A stretch of 64,000 nt of DNA from Synaphobranchus kaupii (taxonomy: Eukaryota; Chordata; Actinopteri; Anguilliformes; Synaphobranchidae), in NCBI GenBank assembly GCA_029718625.1, contig CM056383.1:64604849-64668848 (forward strand), in the 5' to 3' direction. This document shows, piece by piece, positions 21,926 through 32,429 of the stretch (positions are counted from its first letter, which is position 1; every line of letters begins with the position of its first letter). A program made the translations under genes and the position numbers. Under the pieces are notes generated by a model. That model saw only the letters and a list, made by a program, of their open reading frames with translations, did not search any database and was not told the DNA's origin.

Positions 21926-22126
21926 AAGCTGAAGAGGAATTTTTGATTGAGATTGGTGCTGAGATGAGTACCAGCTCTGACTCCAGCTCTGTCTCAGACT
22001 CTAGCTCTGAAACCGAGGAGGAGAGGAAAAAGAAGAAGAAAAATCAGAGGGACAAAGCGAAACGAAGAAAAGGCAAGGAAAACAAAAGGAAGAAAAAGAA
22101 GAGCAAGAAGAACCAAAAAGAAAAAG
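21926..22126 (+). CDS. CCDC106-like gene, serine/lysine-rich exon
   Basis: A TTCCTTATATTCCAG acceptor opens a 67-codon exon. It begins EAEEEFLIEIGAEMS, passes through a serine/aspartate run (SSDSSSVSDSSSETEEE) and a very lysine-rich nuclear-localisation-like tract (KKKKKNQRDKAKRRKGKENK), and ends at AAAAAG|GTATTA. Both boundaries are phase 1 and match the neighbouring exons. An acidic serine run followed by a lysine block is the characteristic middle section of CCDC106-like proteins, where it likely directs nuclear targeting and may be phosphorylated. The exon is open and not visibly damaged. Confidence 0.7.
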
Positions 22127-22271
22127 GTATTAGGGGAAAAATTCAACTTTAACTGTTCTTGTTAACTTTTTACGTGCATATGTTTATCATTTCATCTTGT
22201 GTGACAGGACAGATGTATGTGGGAGAGAAATTAATTCACATAATCTTACATGTTTTTTGTCACTGTTGTAG

Positions 22272-22570
22272 TTGCTGATGTTGACAGAGTGGTGAAGCGA
22301 TACAGAACGATTCTTAGGAAGATAAGAAAAGGAACCCGCATGGCTCATGCCTTCAGAAAAGCTGGAGTGGCGAGAAATACAATCCATTCTTTAACACCCA
22401 TTGCTGAGCTCTACTTTGCTGAAAGGCAACTGCTCCGGGAACTGCAAGGTCAAAGCACAACCTTAGCTGGTCTTGCAAAGATGTGCGCAGCGAGAATAGT
22501 GGGTAATCTTGCTGAAAAAATGAAGGCTATGAAAAAACAGAGAAAACTTATTCCATTCAATCTGAACTAA
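22272..22570 (+). CDS. CCDC106-like gene, C-terminal domain exon
   Basis: A CACTGTTGTAG acceptor in phase 1 leads to a 98-codon terminal exon ending TAA at 22570. It encodes VDRVVKRYRTILRKIRKGTR, then MAHAFRKAGVARNTIHSLTP and IAELYFAERQLLREL. The pattern GV-RNTI followed by IAEL is the signature I associate with the C-terminal domain of teleost CCDC106-like proteins, which are often multi-copy. The frame is intact. The gene lies 0.4 kb inside the right end of the 6.45 kb TTAA element and is transcribed toward that end. Whether it helps transposition or is a passenger cannot be told from sequence. Confidence 0.7.
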
Positions 22571-23006
22571 TTTTAAGCTTAAATTCTGTTGGCTTTCAAG
22601 TTCACATCAAGGATGTTTTGACTGTTACGTGAGTCATAAGCCGAAGACACGTTCTGTGTAATTAGATTTTTAAAATGTTGTAGAGATACTGTACAAAAAA
22701 GTACACAATTCAGCTTCGGGTTCGTTTTTATTTTACTGAACAATCTGTTTTATTTTTCAGCAGGCATAGTTGTGGCTGTCTTGCCAGCTTCATTGTTAAG
22801 AACTTTGCAGCAAATATTCTTCAGAATGGTGCTTTTTTGGCAGCTCTTGATATTAAAGTCCCAATGTTACTGTACTTGTGGATGTCCTCATTACTCAAGG
22901 GGAAACACTTAAGAGTATCATGCATGAATAAGTTGCATTATAAGGTAGGCATACAAACACGTTTACAGTGGGGAAAAAAGTGATCGAGGGTGTACTTACC
23001 CTTTAA

Positions 23007-23740
23007 GGCGGCATGCCACCACCAAGCTCATATCAGAGCAGATACTTGAGCAGCAGTATGCTGATGATTGTGCTCTAGCAGCCCTACAACCCACCTTCTC
23101 AGCTTCTCTTGCAACATACGGTAGAATGGGACTGAGCGCTAACACGCAGAACACTTGGAATCTGTCATCCGTCAAGGGCACGTTGCACCACCCTCTGTCC
23201 CCTGTCACGAGACCAACGACTGGCTACAGTTTCCATGTTTAGATACTTCGGCAGCATCGTTTCCAAGGACTGGACCCTAGATGAGGAATTTAATGACCAC
23301 CTCAAGCAAGCCTCTGCATTATTTGGAAGACTCAGAAAGGGTCCCATGAAAGCTCTGGGGGCTTTTAACATCAGATGCCTCCAGATCCAGAAGATCTTCT
23401 CAATCACCTGGCAAGACAAAATCAAATCCTCCATCCTCTAACACCAGCAGCATTTAATCCACTCTACATGAACGCCAGCTCAGATGACTGAGATACGTCA
23501 TTCGCACGTCTGAATCTAGGCCTCCTGCGCCAGGTTCCCTACACAAAGGTCAGCATTCAGCTGGTGGACAAAAGAAAAGGATCAAATCAAGATCAAATCA
23601 TCAATCCCTCAAAAGTGAAAGACCTTGCTGCCTGTCGCAGTCTCACTGCATTGAAGGGATTGCAGAGATGGAGAAGAGGCACACACAACATTGAGAGAAA
23701 CAGTGTGAAACACCCGTCTCCTCAAACCAAATATTCACAT
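23007..23740 (+). pseudogene. LINE reverse transcriptase, C-side fragment
   Basis: Continues the LINE interrupted at 16548. TTKLISEQILEQQYADDCAL contains the catalytic YADD. After frame changes it reads RYFGSIVSKDWTLDEEFNDH, LKQASALFGRLRKGPMKAL and ITWQDKI, then a C-terminal remnant ending near RSLTALKGLQRWRRGTHNIE. About 30 residues normally found between the last two conserved blocks are missing. Dead by frameshifts and deletions. Confidence 0.85.
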
Positions 23741-23829
23741 GCCCTGTAATAAATACTGCTATTGCATCCAGGATAGGAATTTGCAGTCATCAAAAGCCTC
23801 ACGAATGAGAGAGACGATGGTCATCATCG

Positions 23830-23995
23830 GACCGTTCACCCGATATGGACGTAAAAATGCTCAAATTAAAGCTGAAAGTCTGCACTTTAACCTCATAGTC
23901 ACTGTTCCATTTCATATCCAATGTGCTGGAGTACAGAGCCAAAACAACAAAAATTGTGTCACTGTCCAAATATTTACAGACCTGACTGTGATAGG
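23830..23995 (+). mobile_element. Solo end of the palindromic Tc1-type element
   Basis: GATATGGACGTAAAAATGCT, CAAATTAAAGCTGAAAG, TGCTGGAGTACAGAGCCAAA and GTGTCACTGTCCAAATATTT match the right arm of the 30318-31909 element (31770-31905). Only this end is present. Confidence 0.85.
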
Positions 23996-26389
23996 TGGTT
24001 GCAGCGATGACCGCGGACGTGCAAAAAGGAGCATTTTTTAAATATAGGAAAATGTTTTTTTTTTTACATGTTAAATATTAAATAAGCTTTCCCATCTTCT
24101 ACTTCTTTCAACAGCCAGTAGCGGCCCTCCCTGCTCCCCTGCAGTAGTATATGACATTTAAACTACATGCATAATTCAGCAAATTCACTTAAGAACTTCT
24201 ACAGTCTATTAAACATCTGTGTACTGTACTGGGCTGCGAGCGGTAGGTAATACCTGCATGAATAATTTTTAAATAAGTAGGCTACAGTCATGCACAACTG
24301 AAACGGAAGCCTGAATGAAACATCATTGGAAGGCTAATAGATGGTGCATAGGAAGGACCTGTAAGACAGTATGTTTAATCTAAACCATATACCTTTGGCC
24401 TGACACTTCTTTTTATCACCAGTGGTTATTATATGGAGATATACCAGAGAGAGCTTAACGATTGAGTCAGCACACAGCATGACTGTACTGGTATTCATTA
24501 CCTTTCCTTTAAAATAAATCAGTTTATTTTACTCAAGTCCACACTTTTATTTCCACTACACATCTTTGACTAAGTATTGTGTTCTGCTTCATACACATAT
24601 ATACATTATATAATTTGACCACAAGATGTATTCATCAACCTTCTATTGGTGTCTCAGAAATGTATTACAAATGTTGATGTATGCAAACTTAATCAGACAG
24701 ACATGGCTTTACATTTCATCAGATTATAACTGTGATGGAAAACACAAATAGGCTTTTTGAAAAAATACCCCCTCATTAATGATCAATTTGCATTTTTTCA
24801 GCTAAAAGAAAGGGACAGCTCATCCATTTGCGGCGGGACCAAAGAGGAACGCGGACAAGGCAAGCAAGATAAAAATGCCCACCTTTACCATCTGGCTACA
24901 GCTGTTCTCTTAGTTTTTGTTATTTGCTTCTGATTGTGATTAAGAAGAACGGTGTACACACAGTCGTAGTCACTCGCGCTGCCTTGCACAGTAAGCCTGC
25001 TGTAAAGGAGAAATAAGCTCTGGGGCTGCTGCTGTTTCCACATGAGTCATCACACTCAGATAGATCAAAACCTGCAGCTATAAAGCAGCATCACGTCCCT
25101 CTTCCACCTCTAAGCTTTCATCTATGGTTGTGCTGCTTTTTACTTGTGAGGAATACTACACATATCACTGTAGGTCCACAGCTATATTCACGGTGCGCTT
25201 AGCGGTTGAGTGGCCCAGAGCTCAGAATATAGGCCATTTATGTGCTCTCAGCCATTCACAACGATCCTCCACATCTACAATGTGGACGAGACCGAGACAA
25301 GGGGAACTAAACTCCAAAATAAAGTTGAGGTAATAAGTGGTATTTTAATGCTCCTGAACAGTTTCTCAAACTCTGAATGCTATTTCTTGTTAGAGCCATT
25401 GAGGTTGTTAAAAATGATTGTTTGTTCTTCCTATTTGTCATTTTCCTGAATCGTATTAACACAATTCTGGATTGACTCGGTTGCCATTTTGTTTTTCTTT
25501 CAGCTCTTAATTTTCCAAGACTGATTTGGCGTCAGTTACCAGTCTATAACTGAATTAATTAATGTAAATTTTTCAGTTTCTAAAGAGATGATTTGCCACA
25601 TAGAACATTAAATAAAACGAAAGTAATTCAATGATATCAATTTCGGACATGTGTTTTAATTAGAAACATAATGACTATTGAGGGACGATTTACCTCATTA
25701 AGAACAATTAATAGCTTTTTGCAAATCAGAGGTTACAATTGCTTGGAATAAAATTAATCATAAACGGGGGTGGGCGTGCCACGATTGATGAGAAATGCTG
25801 TTCTAGGGATTTAGTACTGAGGTGATGATTTAACACTATTTTTGAAAATTTGTTTTGTTGTTCAGCACGTTTCATTTATGGAGTCCAATGAATATGCAGC
25901 TACCACCAATTACCCTGGCACAGCTGGCTAAATAACCGAATACACCTATACTGGTTTAACCCGTAGGTCACGCCACAGTAAAATGTGTGATATAGGGCCA
26001 TAATAACAGGGCCCAAGTTAATATGGCATTCAGAAATATCACATTATGATCCTTGCCAACCCCTCAACTATGTCTCTTTTAAAAAATACTCTACAATACA
26101 CAGAGCAGGTAAATGGTCAGTGGACCTCGGGTCCCACCTTTAGGAACACAAAAGCAACGCTCATTTTCCCGTTTCCCAGTGAGGTAGTAACATGATGTGC
26201 TGTGGCATGTGGCGTTATGCAGCAATTTTAGAGCTAGCTTTGAATGACAGTGACTGTAGCAATCTCACCAGGCTATTATCACAAACTAGGCCGGGGATGA
26301 GAGAAAGTGTCTCTCTTGGGTAAAGTCCATGGCGTCATGGTTAATGGTATTGGTATCCAGTCTAAGCCACTGTCTGTTCTTTTTACACT
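23996..26389. other. Mostly unique DNA, candidate regulatory blocks
   Basis: No gene. The stretches 24780-25120 and 25440-25790 are high-complexity and TE-free, rich in TTAATTA, ATTAATTAATG and TGATATCAATT cores. They are reasonable candidates for conserved non-coding elements. A T-run lies at about 24055-24065. Confidence 0.3.
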
Positions 26390-26425
26390 AACAGTCCCTA
26401 TGATGTATCTAAATATTACAGCGTA

Positions 26426-27048
26426 TTGGTTGCATATAGTAGTGAATCAACACTAGATAAATTAAATGCTTGGAAAACGGATATACAAGAAGATATTGAT
26501 GAGACAGATTGGAATGATGCTTGTTTGAAAGCGCAAACACAAACAATAAATACAAGGTTTAAATTACTTCAGTATAAATGGTTAATGAGAATGTACATAA
26601 CTCCTGTTAAACTTCATCATATGTCTGCTAATATTCCAGATGTTTGTGCTAAATGTTTAGACGAGAAAGGTACTTTATATCATTGTCTATGGGAATGTCC
26701 AAAGATCCAAGACTTCTGGAAGGATGTTATAAAATGTCAGAGATGTTTAATATCAAAGTCCCTTTAGATGTCAAACTTTGTGTTCTTGGAATATATCCAA
26801 ATGACTTTATACAAACATCGAAACAGACTAGACTTATGGACTTTGGACTTCTTCAAGCCAGGAGAGCTATTGCACTATGTTGGAAGAGTATGGACGCTCC
26901 ATCATTGAGAATGTGGATGAGGGAGCTCGCGGATTGTATTGGTCTGGAAAGACTAACTTACATAGCTAAGGGCAAGCGGAAAGACTTTGTTCAGCTCTGG
27001 GAGCCATACATGAACATCATGACAGCCGGAAAGGCAGGTTTTCCCTGA
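26426..27048 (+). pseudogene. L1/Tx1 ORF2 C-terminus, one frameshift
   Basis: The first frame (26426-26767) reads TRFKLLQYKWLMRMYITPVK, then a zinc-knuckle-like CAKCLDEKGTLYHCLWECPK typical of the region after the reverse transcriptase in Tx1/L1 elements. A one-base shift near 26755 moves to the second frame. That frame continues PLDVKLCVLGIYPNDF, then LLQARRAIALCWKSMDAPSL and a terminal stop at 27048. The reverse transcriptase and endonuclease are absent. The single lesion suggests a relatively young copy. Confidence 0.85.
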
Positions 27049-27219
27049 AAGGAAATTGTAAACACTGTAGATTTTTATTTTTTTTTAATTTGTATTCTAT
27101 TCGATATGGGTGCAAGCTGAATGTGTGTGTGAATGCGTGTTTGTGTAATGGTTACATAATTCACATCAGTCTATATAAGAATCTGTATATTATGTACCGT
27201 GCTTGTTAATACTGTTTGT

Positions 27220-27360
27220 TTTTCTTCCTTTTTTTTTCTTTTTTTCTTTTTTTGGGGCGGGGGGTATTTATGTGTTTGTAACTGTCCGTTATGTTGGAGG
27301 GGAGGGAGGTGATTTGGGAGAAGGGGAAGTTCTGAGGGAGGGGGGTTGGGGGGTAAAAAG
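27220..27360. repeat. T-rich/G-rich 3'UTR of the LINE
   Basis: A TTTTTTTCTTTTTTTC run followed by GGGGCGGGGGG and GAGGGAGGGGGGTTGGGGGG. G-rich 3' untranslated regions are common in L1-like elements. Confidence 0.6.
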
Positions 27361-27461
27361 CTTACAACATAACGTTTTGTTTTAATGTTTCTGATAAAAC
27401 TATATGCATGTTGTAAACACAAAATCAATAAATACATTGGAAAAAAAACAGTCCCTATGAT

Positions 27462-27882
27462 TCTAAAAAGCAGGTGCCGAATACCTTTGGCATTTCAAGG
27501 CATTGTTAGAGAGAAAAGATGTATAATGAACCGCTATAATGTATTTACAGAACATGATGGGTTTAAAAGCTTGAAATGATCCAGGCATATACAGTGATAT
27601 GCAAATTGCATGTATGTTGATTTTCTAAGTGAAAAGGAGTTAACACAACCTCTGTGGGGAACAAACTTTAACATGACATATTTCTGCTCATTTTAATGCA
27701 CAATGACTATTTACTTGCTGAATTTAACAGGTTGAAAAAATAAAATGGCTGCAAGGATGAAGTCTTTTGAAACCAAAGACCGCACCAAGGCCGGCCAAAA
27801 TGGTGGGAAGAAAAATAGTATAAAAAAAAAACACACAAAAGTCACAAGAATATACTGGTTGACAGACTGAAAATTACAACAT
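27462..27882. other. Unique DNA
   Basis: No gene or repeat recognised. Confidence 0.4.
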
Positions 27883-28492
27883 TATAATACTATAATGTCT
27901 CTGCATTTGAATGGATCTGTATGGGAATTGGGGGGTGGGACTAGATTTAGCTGTAAATTACACTGAACAGTATGGAAACACATGGTTGGCTAAATGGCTC
28001 TAAGTCATCAAGGGTCTGACGTATCAAACAAGCCTCAAACCATCACTATGCTGCCAGAAATACAGTAGATATGGATGGATAACTTGAAGGGTTTCTTCTC
28101 CTGACTTATTTTTCCATAGAGTTCAATAGGAAAATTTGTCAGGAGAAACAACCCTTAAAGTGATCCATCCATATCTACTGCATATCTGGCAGCAGAGCGA
28201 TGGTTTGAGGCTTGTTTGATACCTCAGACCCTTGATGACATACAGCCAATCATGTATTCCATACTGTTCCAGCATAATTTACAGCTAAATCTAGTCCCCA
28301 CCCCCCAATTCCCATAGAGATCCATTCAAATGCAGAGACGTTATAGTACCGCTTGTAAGAGTAAGTCTTGTAAGCTTGTAAGTCTGCATGTTAACGCCAT
28401 CATCACTGTTCCATTTAAAATACAATGTGCTGGAGTACAGAGCCATAACAACAAAAATTCTGTCACTGTCCAAATACTTACGGACTACACTG
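27883..28492. mobile_element. Palindromic Tc1-type element, deleted copy
   Basis: The arms CTCTGCATTTGAATGGATCT (left) and AGATCCATTCAAATGCAGAG (right) fold around a centre at about 28119 (CCATAGAGTTCAATAGG). The right side continues to TGCTGGAGTACAGAGCC, CACTGTCCAAATACTTACGG and ends ACTACACTG|TA at 28492. The outer left arm is missing. Confidence 0.85.
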
Positions 28493-30317
28493 TATAGTAT
28501 ACAGTACACACACAGGCACACACACACACACAAAAACACATTCATATTTTAAATGGCTAATTCCCTGAAAAAGCAATATCTTCTGTGTATATTGCAAGGG
28601 GCTGTGCAGTACACTTTGTTTGAGAGACACAACAAACAAAAAGAACATAGCACTTGCTTAAATGTTACTTCTGAACAGGCCAAAGTGCACTGTGATTGGA
28701 CCAAATTGTGGACTGTGTCACTTTTGCCACTACTATCATGGAAAATTGAACAGAAACAGCTATTGTCATGACCCCTGAGGACGAAACCGCGACGGGGCTG
28801 GTTACAGAAACAGATGAATGATGATGGGACTTTATCAGCAATAATCTCTCAGACAGTGATGGAAGGGTTGCAGTGACTCTATTGTACAAACCACCCTGTC
28901 CCCTCACAGTACGGCGCGCGGTTTCATCAAAGGGAGAAACTTACTTGGCTTACTGGCAGGTAGGTCGCCTCTCTCATATTTGTCTTCATTTGCCATTACT
29001 GGAAAAATGCCTCCCTGGCATGTCTTGGAGTGTAATCTGCAAATTGAGAAGACACCAGCAGACACTGAACAGGGAGAAGAAAAAGCAGGGAGAAAGTTGT
29101 GTGTGATTTCGGATAAAGAGCAGAAGGCATAAGCGTAATGGGAATAAAGCCGGAGCATTACGAGTGCAAGCAGTGACATTAATGTCTCAATCCAGAGGGC
29201 AGATGAAAGTGCTCTTTTAAGAATCAGAATTTCTGCACGGGACTTTTACAAAAATGAACTGCATTAAAAAAAATCAAGAAAGTTACTCACTACTTTTCAT
29301 TTGTATTACTCATCCATACTTTTCTTTGCAGTTGGTCATGATGCCAGATACAGTAAGAGCCTCTTTATTTCCACTCGCACGAGGTCACTGTACACAGGGC
29401 TAAATTTAATTACACTGAGAACACAGAAAACAACTGTAAATCAAATGCAAAATAAGGCAGTCTTCATACACTGGAGCCGCACTGACTGTGTGGACAGCTA
29501 CTATAAGACTGTGGGAGAAGTGACACTGTTCTTAACTTTGCCGCATCCATTGAAATTATGCATTTCTGTTAAGGAAAAGGGTGAGTACCACAACCAATTT
29601 AATCCTTGTTATACACTTTGAAAGCTGACACGATGCATCAGGAGACTGTAAATAAATCTCTTATCTCGTGTGTCTGTGGCAAAAAAAACAGAACACCTAC
29701 AGTACTGAAAAAAGAGATGGGAATAGCTGGAGGTAATGGAAAATAAGCGATCAATTTTATGATGTGATGTTCTTAACTCAAAGAAGTGACCGACGGAGAT
29801 TAAGAATCTGATCAATACGCCTCAATTCTCCCTCGCACTTCGAATGCCGGTATTCATTGCCAATTGAGCGGCACGAGTAAATATAAACAGCGAGAATAAA
29901 TCAGCCGTGGACGACTTTGATTGCCGCGGAAACATTTACAAACAACAAGCAAAGTTTGTGACTGTACAGGGGCCCCATAAACAAAGCAACATTTAATAAA
30001 TGAAAAAAAATACAGGATTGCTACAGCTGACACTGATGAGATACGTCATATTTCTGTGAACATTTTATGTTTTTATGTTTTGTATGACATGTAATTAAAG
30101 GAAGCCATTTTGATTCTTGAATTTGACTATATTTAAGGGACAGGCAAATGACTGCCTGACCGGGCCTGAGTGTATGTTTCTGTGTATACCTGTGGGGATC
30201 CATTATGCTGAACATTGTGAAAATAAATCATGGGGAAAAAAGGACACGGATGAGCAAAATTGTCAATTTCTTCCATCTTCAAATCTTACACAATTGCACA
30301 CCCAAAAGGAACACATG
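28493..30317. other. Unique DNA with AC repeat; candidate regulatory blocks
   Basis: An AC microsatellite lies at 28503-28540. The sequence at 28860-29230 and 29690-29960 is high-complexity and TE-free (AAGCGATCAATTTTATGATG, TTGCCAATTGAGCGGC). It could be conserved non-coding DNA. No coding frame is convincing. Confidence 0.3.
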
Positions 30318-31037
30318 CAGTACAGTCCGTAAGTATTTGGACAGTGACACATTTTTTGTTGTTTTGGATCTGCAGTCCAGCCCATTGGATTAAATGGAAC
30401 AGTGACAATGAGGTTTAAGTGCAGACTTTCAACTTTAATTTGAGGGTTTTTACATCCATATTGGGTGAACCGTGTAGCAATTGTAATCATTTTTATACAT
30501 AGTCCCCCCCCCCCCCATTTTAGGGGACCAAAAGTAATAGGACAAATTAACATAAACTTAAATAAAGTCATCATATTTAATATTTGGTTGCATATCCTTT
30601 GGCATGGCATGACTTCCTGATGTCTGTGACCCAAAAACATCACAAGACTCTTGATATCTTATTTTCAGGTACTTTTACAAGGGATAATATAACCTCTCTG
30701 CATTTTAATGGATTTCTATGGGAATTGGGGGTGGGATCATTTTAAGGGTTGTTACTCCAGACTTATTTTTCCATAGAGTTCAATAGGAAAATTAGTCAAG
30801 AAAAACAACCCTTAAAGAGATCCATCCATATCTACTGCATATCTGGCAGCAGAGTGATGATTTCAGGCTTGTTTGACGCTTCAGACCCTTGATGACTTAT
30901 AGCCATTTAGCCAACCATGTGATCCACACTATTCCAATGTAATTTACAGCTTAATCTAGTCCCACCCTCTAATTCCCATAGAGATCCATTCAAATGCAGA
31001 TAGGTTATAGTATCCCTTGTAAGAGTACCTGAAAATA

Positions 31038-31580
31038 CACTGCCTGGTCAAAAAAAAAAGTTGCTGTTGCACCCGTCATGCATAGTGCCCACTGTAGAAG
31101 CCTCTGGAGGCAGTGTTATGATCTGGGGTTACTTCAATTGGACAGGTCTAGGCTTAGCAACGTTATGCAGAACTAAAATGAAGTCAGCCGAGTACCTGAA
31201 TGTACTGAATGACCAGGTTATTCCATCAATGGGCATATTCCAGGAGGACAATGCCCAGATTCATCGGGCTCAAATTGTGAAACAGTGGTTCAGGGAGTAT
31301 GAGGAATCATTTTCACACATTAATTGGCCACCAGAGTCCAGACCTTAACCCCATTGAAAGTTTTAGGGATGTGCTGGAGAAGACTTTACAGAGTGGTTCG
31401 ACTTTCCCGTTGTCAATACAAGATCTCGGCCAATAATGAATGCAACTCTGGACGGAAATAAATGTTGTGACGTTGTATAAGGTTGCCGAAACAATGCCAT
31501 GACGAATGTGCGCCGTAATCAAAGCTAAAGGCGGTCCAAAAAATATTAGAGTGTGCACCTTTTTTTTTGGCCAGGCAGTG
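31038..31580 (+). mobile_element. Internally deleted Tc1-like element, nested
   Basis: CACTGCCTGGTCAAAAAAAA at the left pairs with TTTTTTTTGGCCAGGCAGTG at the right, with TA outside both (31036-31037, 31581-31582). It is 543 bp, about a third of a full Tc1. Removing it restores the CCTGAAAATAAGATATC continuity of the surrounding palindromic element, so it inserted later. Confidence 0.93.
31061..31440 (+). pseudogene. Tc1 transposase, catalytic-half fragment
   Basis: Reads [20 protein letters not shown], then [20 protein letters not shown] with the second catalytic aspartate in the [10 protein letters not shown] motif. It continues through [18 protein letters not shown] to a frame broken just where the PDLNPIE glutamate motif should be. 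The N-terminal DNA-binding domain and first aspartate are deleted. It therefore keeps the opposite half of the enzyme from the 1741-2087 relic. Confidence 0.85.
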
Positions 31581-31909
31581 TAAGATATCAAGTCTTTTGA
31601 TGCTGTTGGGTCACAGACATCAGGAAGTCATGGCATGCCAAAGGATATACAACCAAATATTAAATATGACTTTATTTAAGTTTATGTTAATTTGTCCAAT
31701 TACTTTTGGTCCCCTAAAATGGGGAGGGGACTGTGTATAAAAAGGGCTACAATTGCAACACGGTTCACCTGATATGGATGTAAATACCCTCAAATTAAAG
31801 CTGGAAGTGTGAACTTTAGTCACTGTTCCATTTCAAATCCAACATACTGGAGTACAGGGCCAAAACAACACAAATTGTGTCACTGTCCAAATACTTAAGG
31901 ACTGCACTG

Positions 31910-32429
31910 CATTTAAATTTCAAAAGATTTAATGTACTCATTCTCATTCTGAGCCAACATAAGCAACAACAAAACCATTGTTACAAAAACAAATTAGACA
32001 TGTTTCAGTCGTCTGTCAGGTTCTGCATCTGATATTTCTAGAAAAATATCAATGCTTTCAAAACTGAGAGGTAAAAAAATGTCAAAGCACAATTACTCAA
32101 GAACTATTCCTGATTGTACAAAACCTTAATCCTGAGTTAAACATGATAGATTAAGGTGACATAAAAAAATTTAGTTTTTGTTGTAATTCTGAAGAACATA
32201 TTTAGGAGAGTTCCTGTTTCCTGTGTTAGGCACAATTTGTATTGGATTTTAGAAACCTCTAAGCACATTATGAGGTGTAGTGAAAAATATATGTATTAAA
32301 AAGTTAAGGACAAAACACATTGAGCAAATACATTGATATCGACAGAATAAGTACAATCAAACACACTTTTAACTGTACAGCAGAGCTTCACTGTATAAAC
32401 ATAAATTATTTTGGCTGCAATTGTTTTCC
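31910..32429. other. Unique AT-rich DNA
   Basis: Nothing recognised. Confidence 0.4.

Larger units (their letters stand above)
16549..23002. mobile_element. 6.45 kb TTAA-type element inside a LINE
   Basis: The left end reads AAGAGTAAGTACACCC and the right end, inverted, AGGGTAAGTACACCC. TTAA follows the right end exactly (23003-23006), with a decayed TTCA at the left (16545-16548). Both sides continue one LINE reverse transcriptase, so the whole 6.45 kb entered as a block or grew by nested insertions. The AGGGTAA start matches the 6919-8723 element. Contents: a palindromic minisatellite, MITEs, an AT/AC microsatellite, possible minus-strand exons and a plus-strand CCDC106-like gene near the right end. 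I did not identify a transposase, so the Kolobok assignment is inferred from the TTAA and AGGG ends. Confidence 0.7.
26405..27447 (+). mobile_element. 5'-truncated L1/Tx1-type LINE insertion
   Basis: Flanked by the direct repeat ACAGTCCCTATGAT (26391-26404 and 27448-27461), the target duplication made when the element entered. It ends in AATAAATACATTGGAAAAAAAA, a polyadenylation-like signal plus a short A tail. Only about 1.04 kb of the 3' end is present, which is common for LINE insertions. Confidence 0.92.
30318..31909. mobile_element. Long palindromic Tc1-type element, most complete copy
   Basis: The left end CAGTACAGTCCGTAAGTATT is mirrored by AATACTTAAGGACTGCACTG at the right. Inward, matched blocks include CATGACTTCCTGATGTCTGT/ACAGACATCAGGAAGTCATG, the TTGATATCTTATTTTCAGG/CCTGAAAATA...AGATATCAAG junction and ATGCAGAGAGGTTATA-type core arms. 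The right arm is interrupted by a Tc1 relic at 31038-31580. Without that, the element is almost entirely inverted repeat. There is no coding capacity of its own. TA target duplication is decayed at both edges here but clear in the copy ending at 28492. Confidence 0.85.

Noticed and set aside
28860..28967. Exon ending at GGCAG|GTAGGT near 28960
   Set aside because: A donor-like site alone; the frame upstream lacks a convincing acceptor or family.
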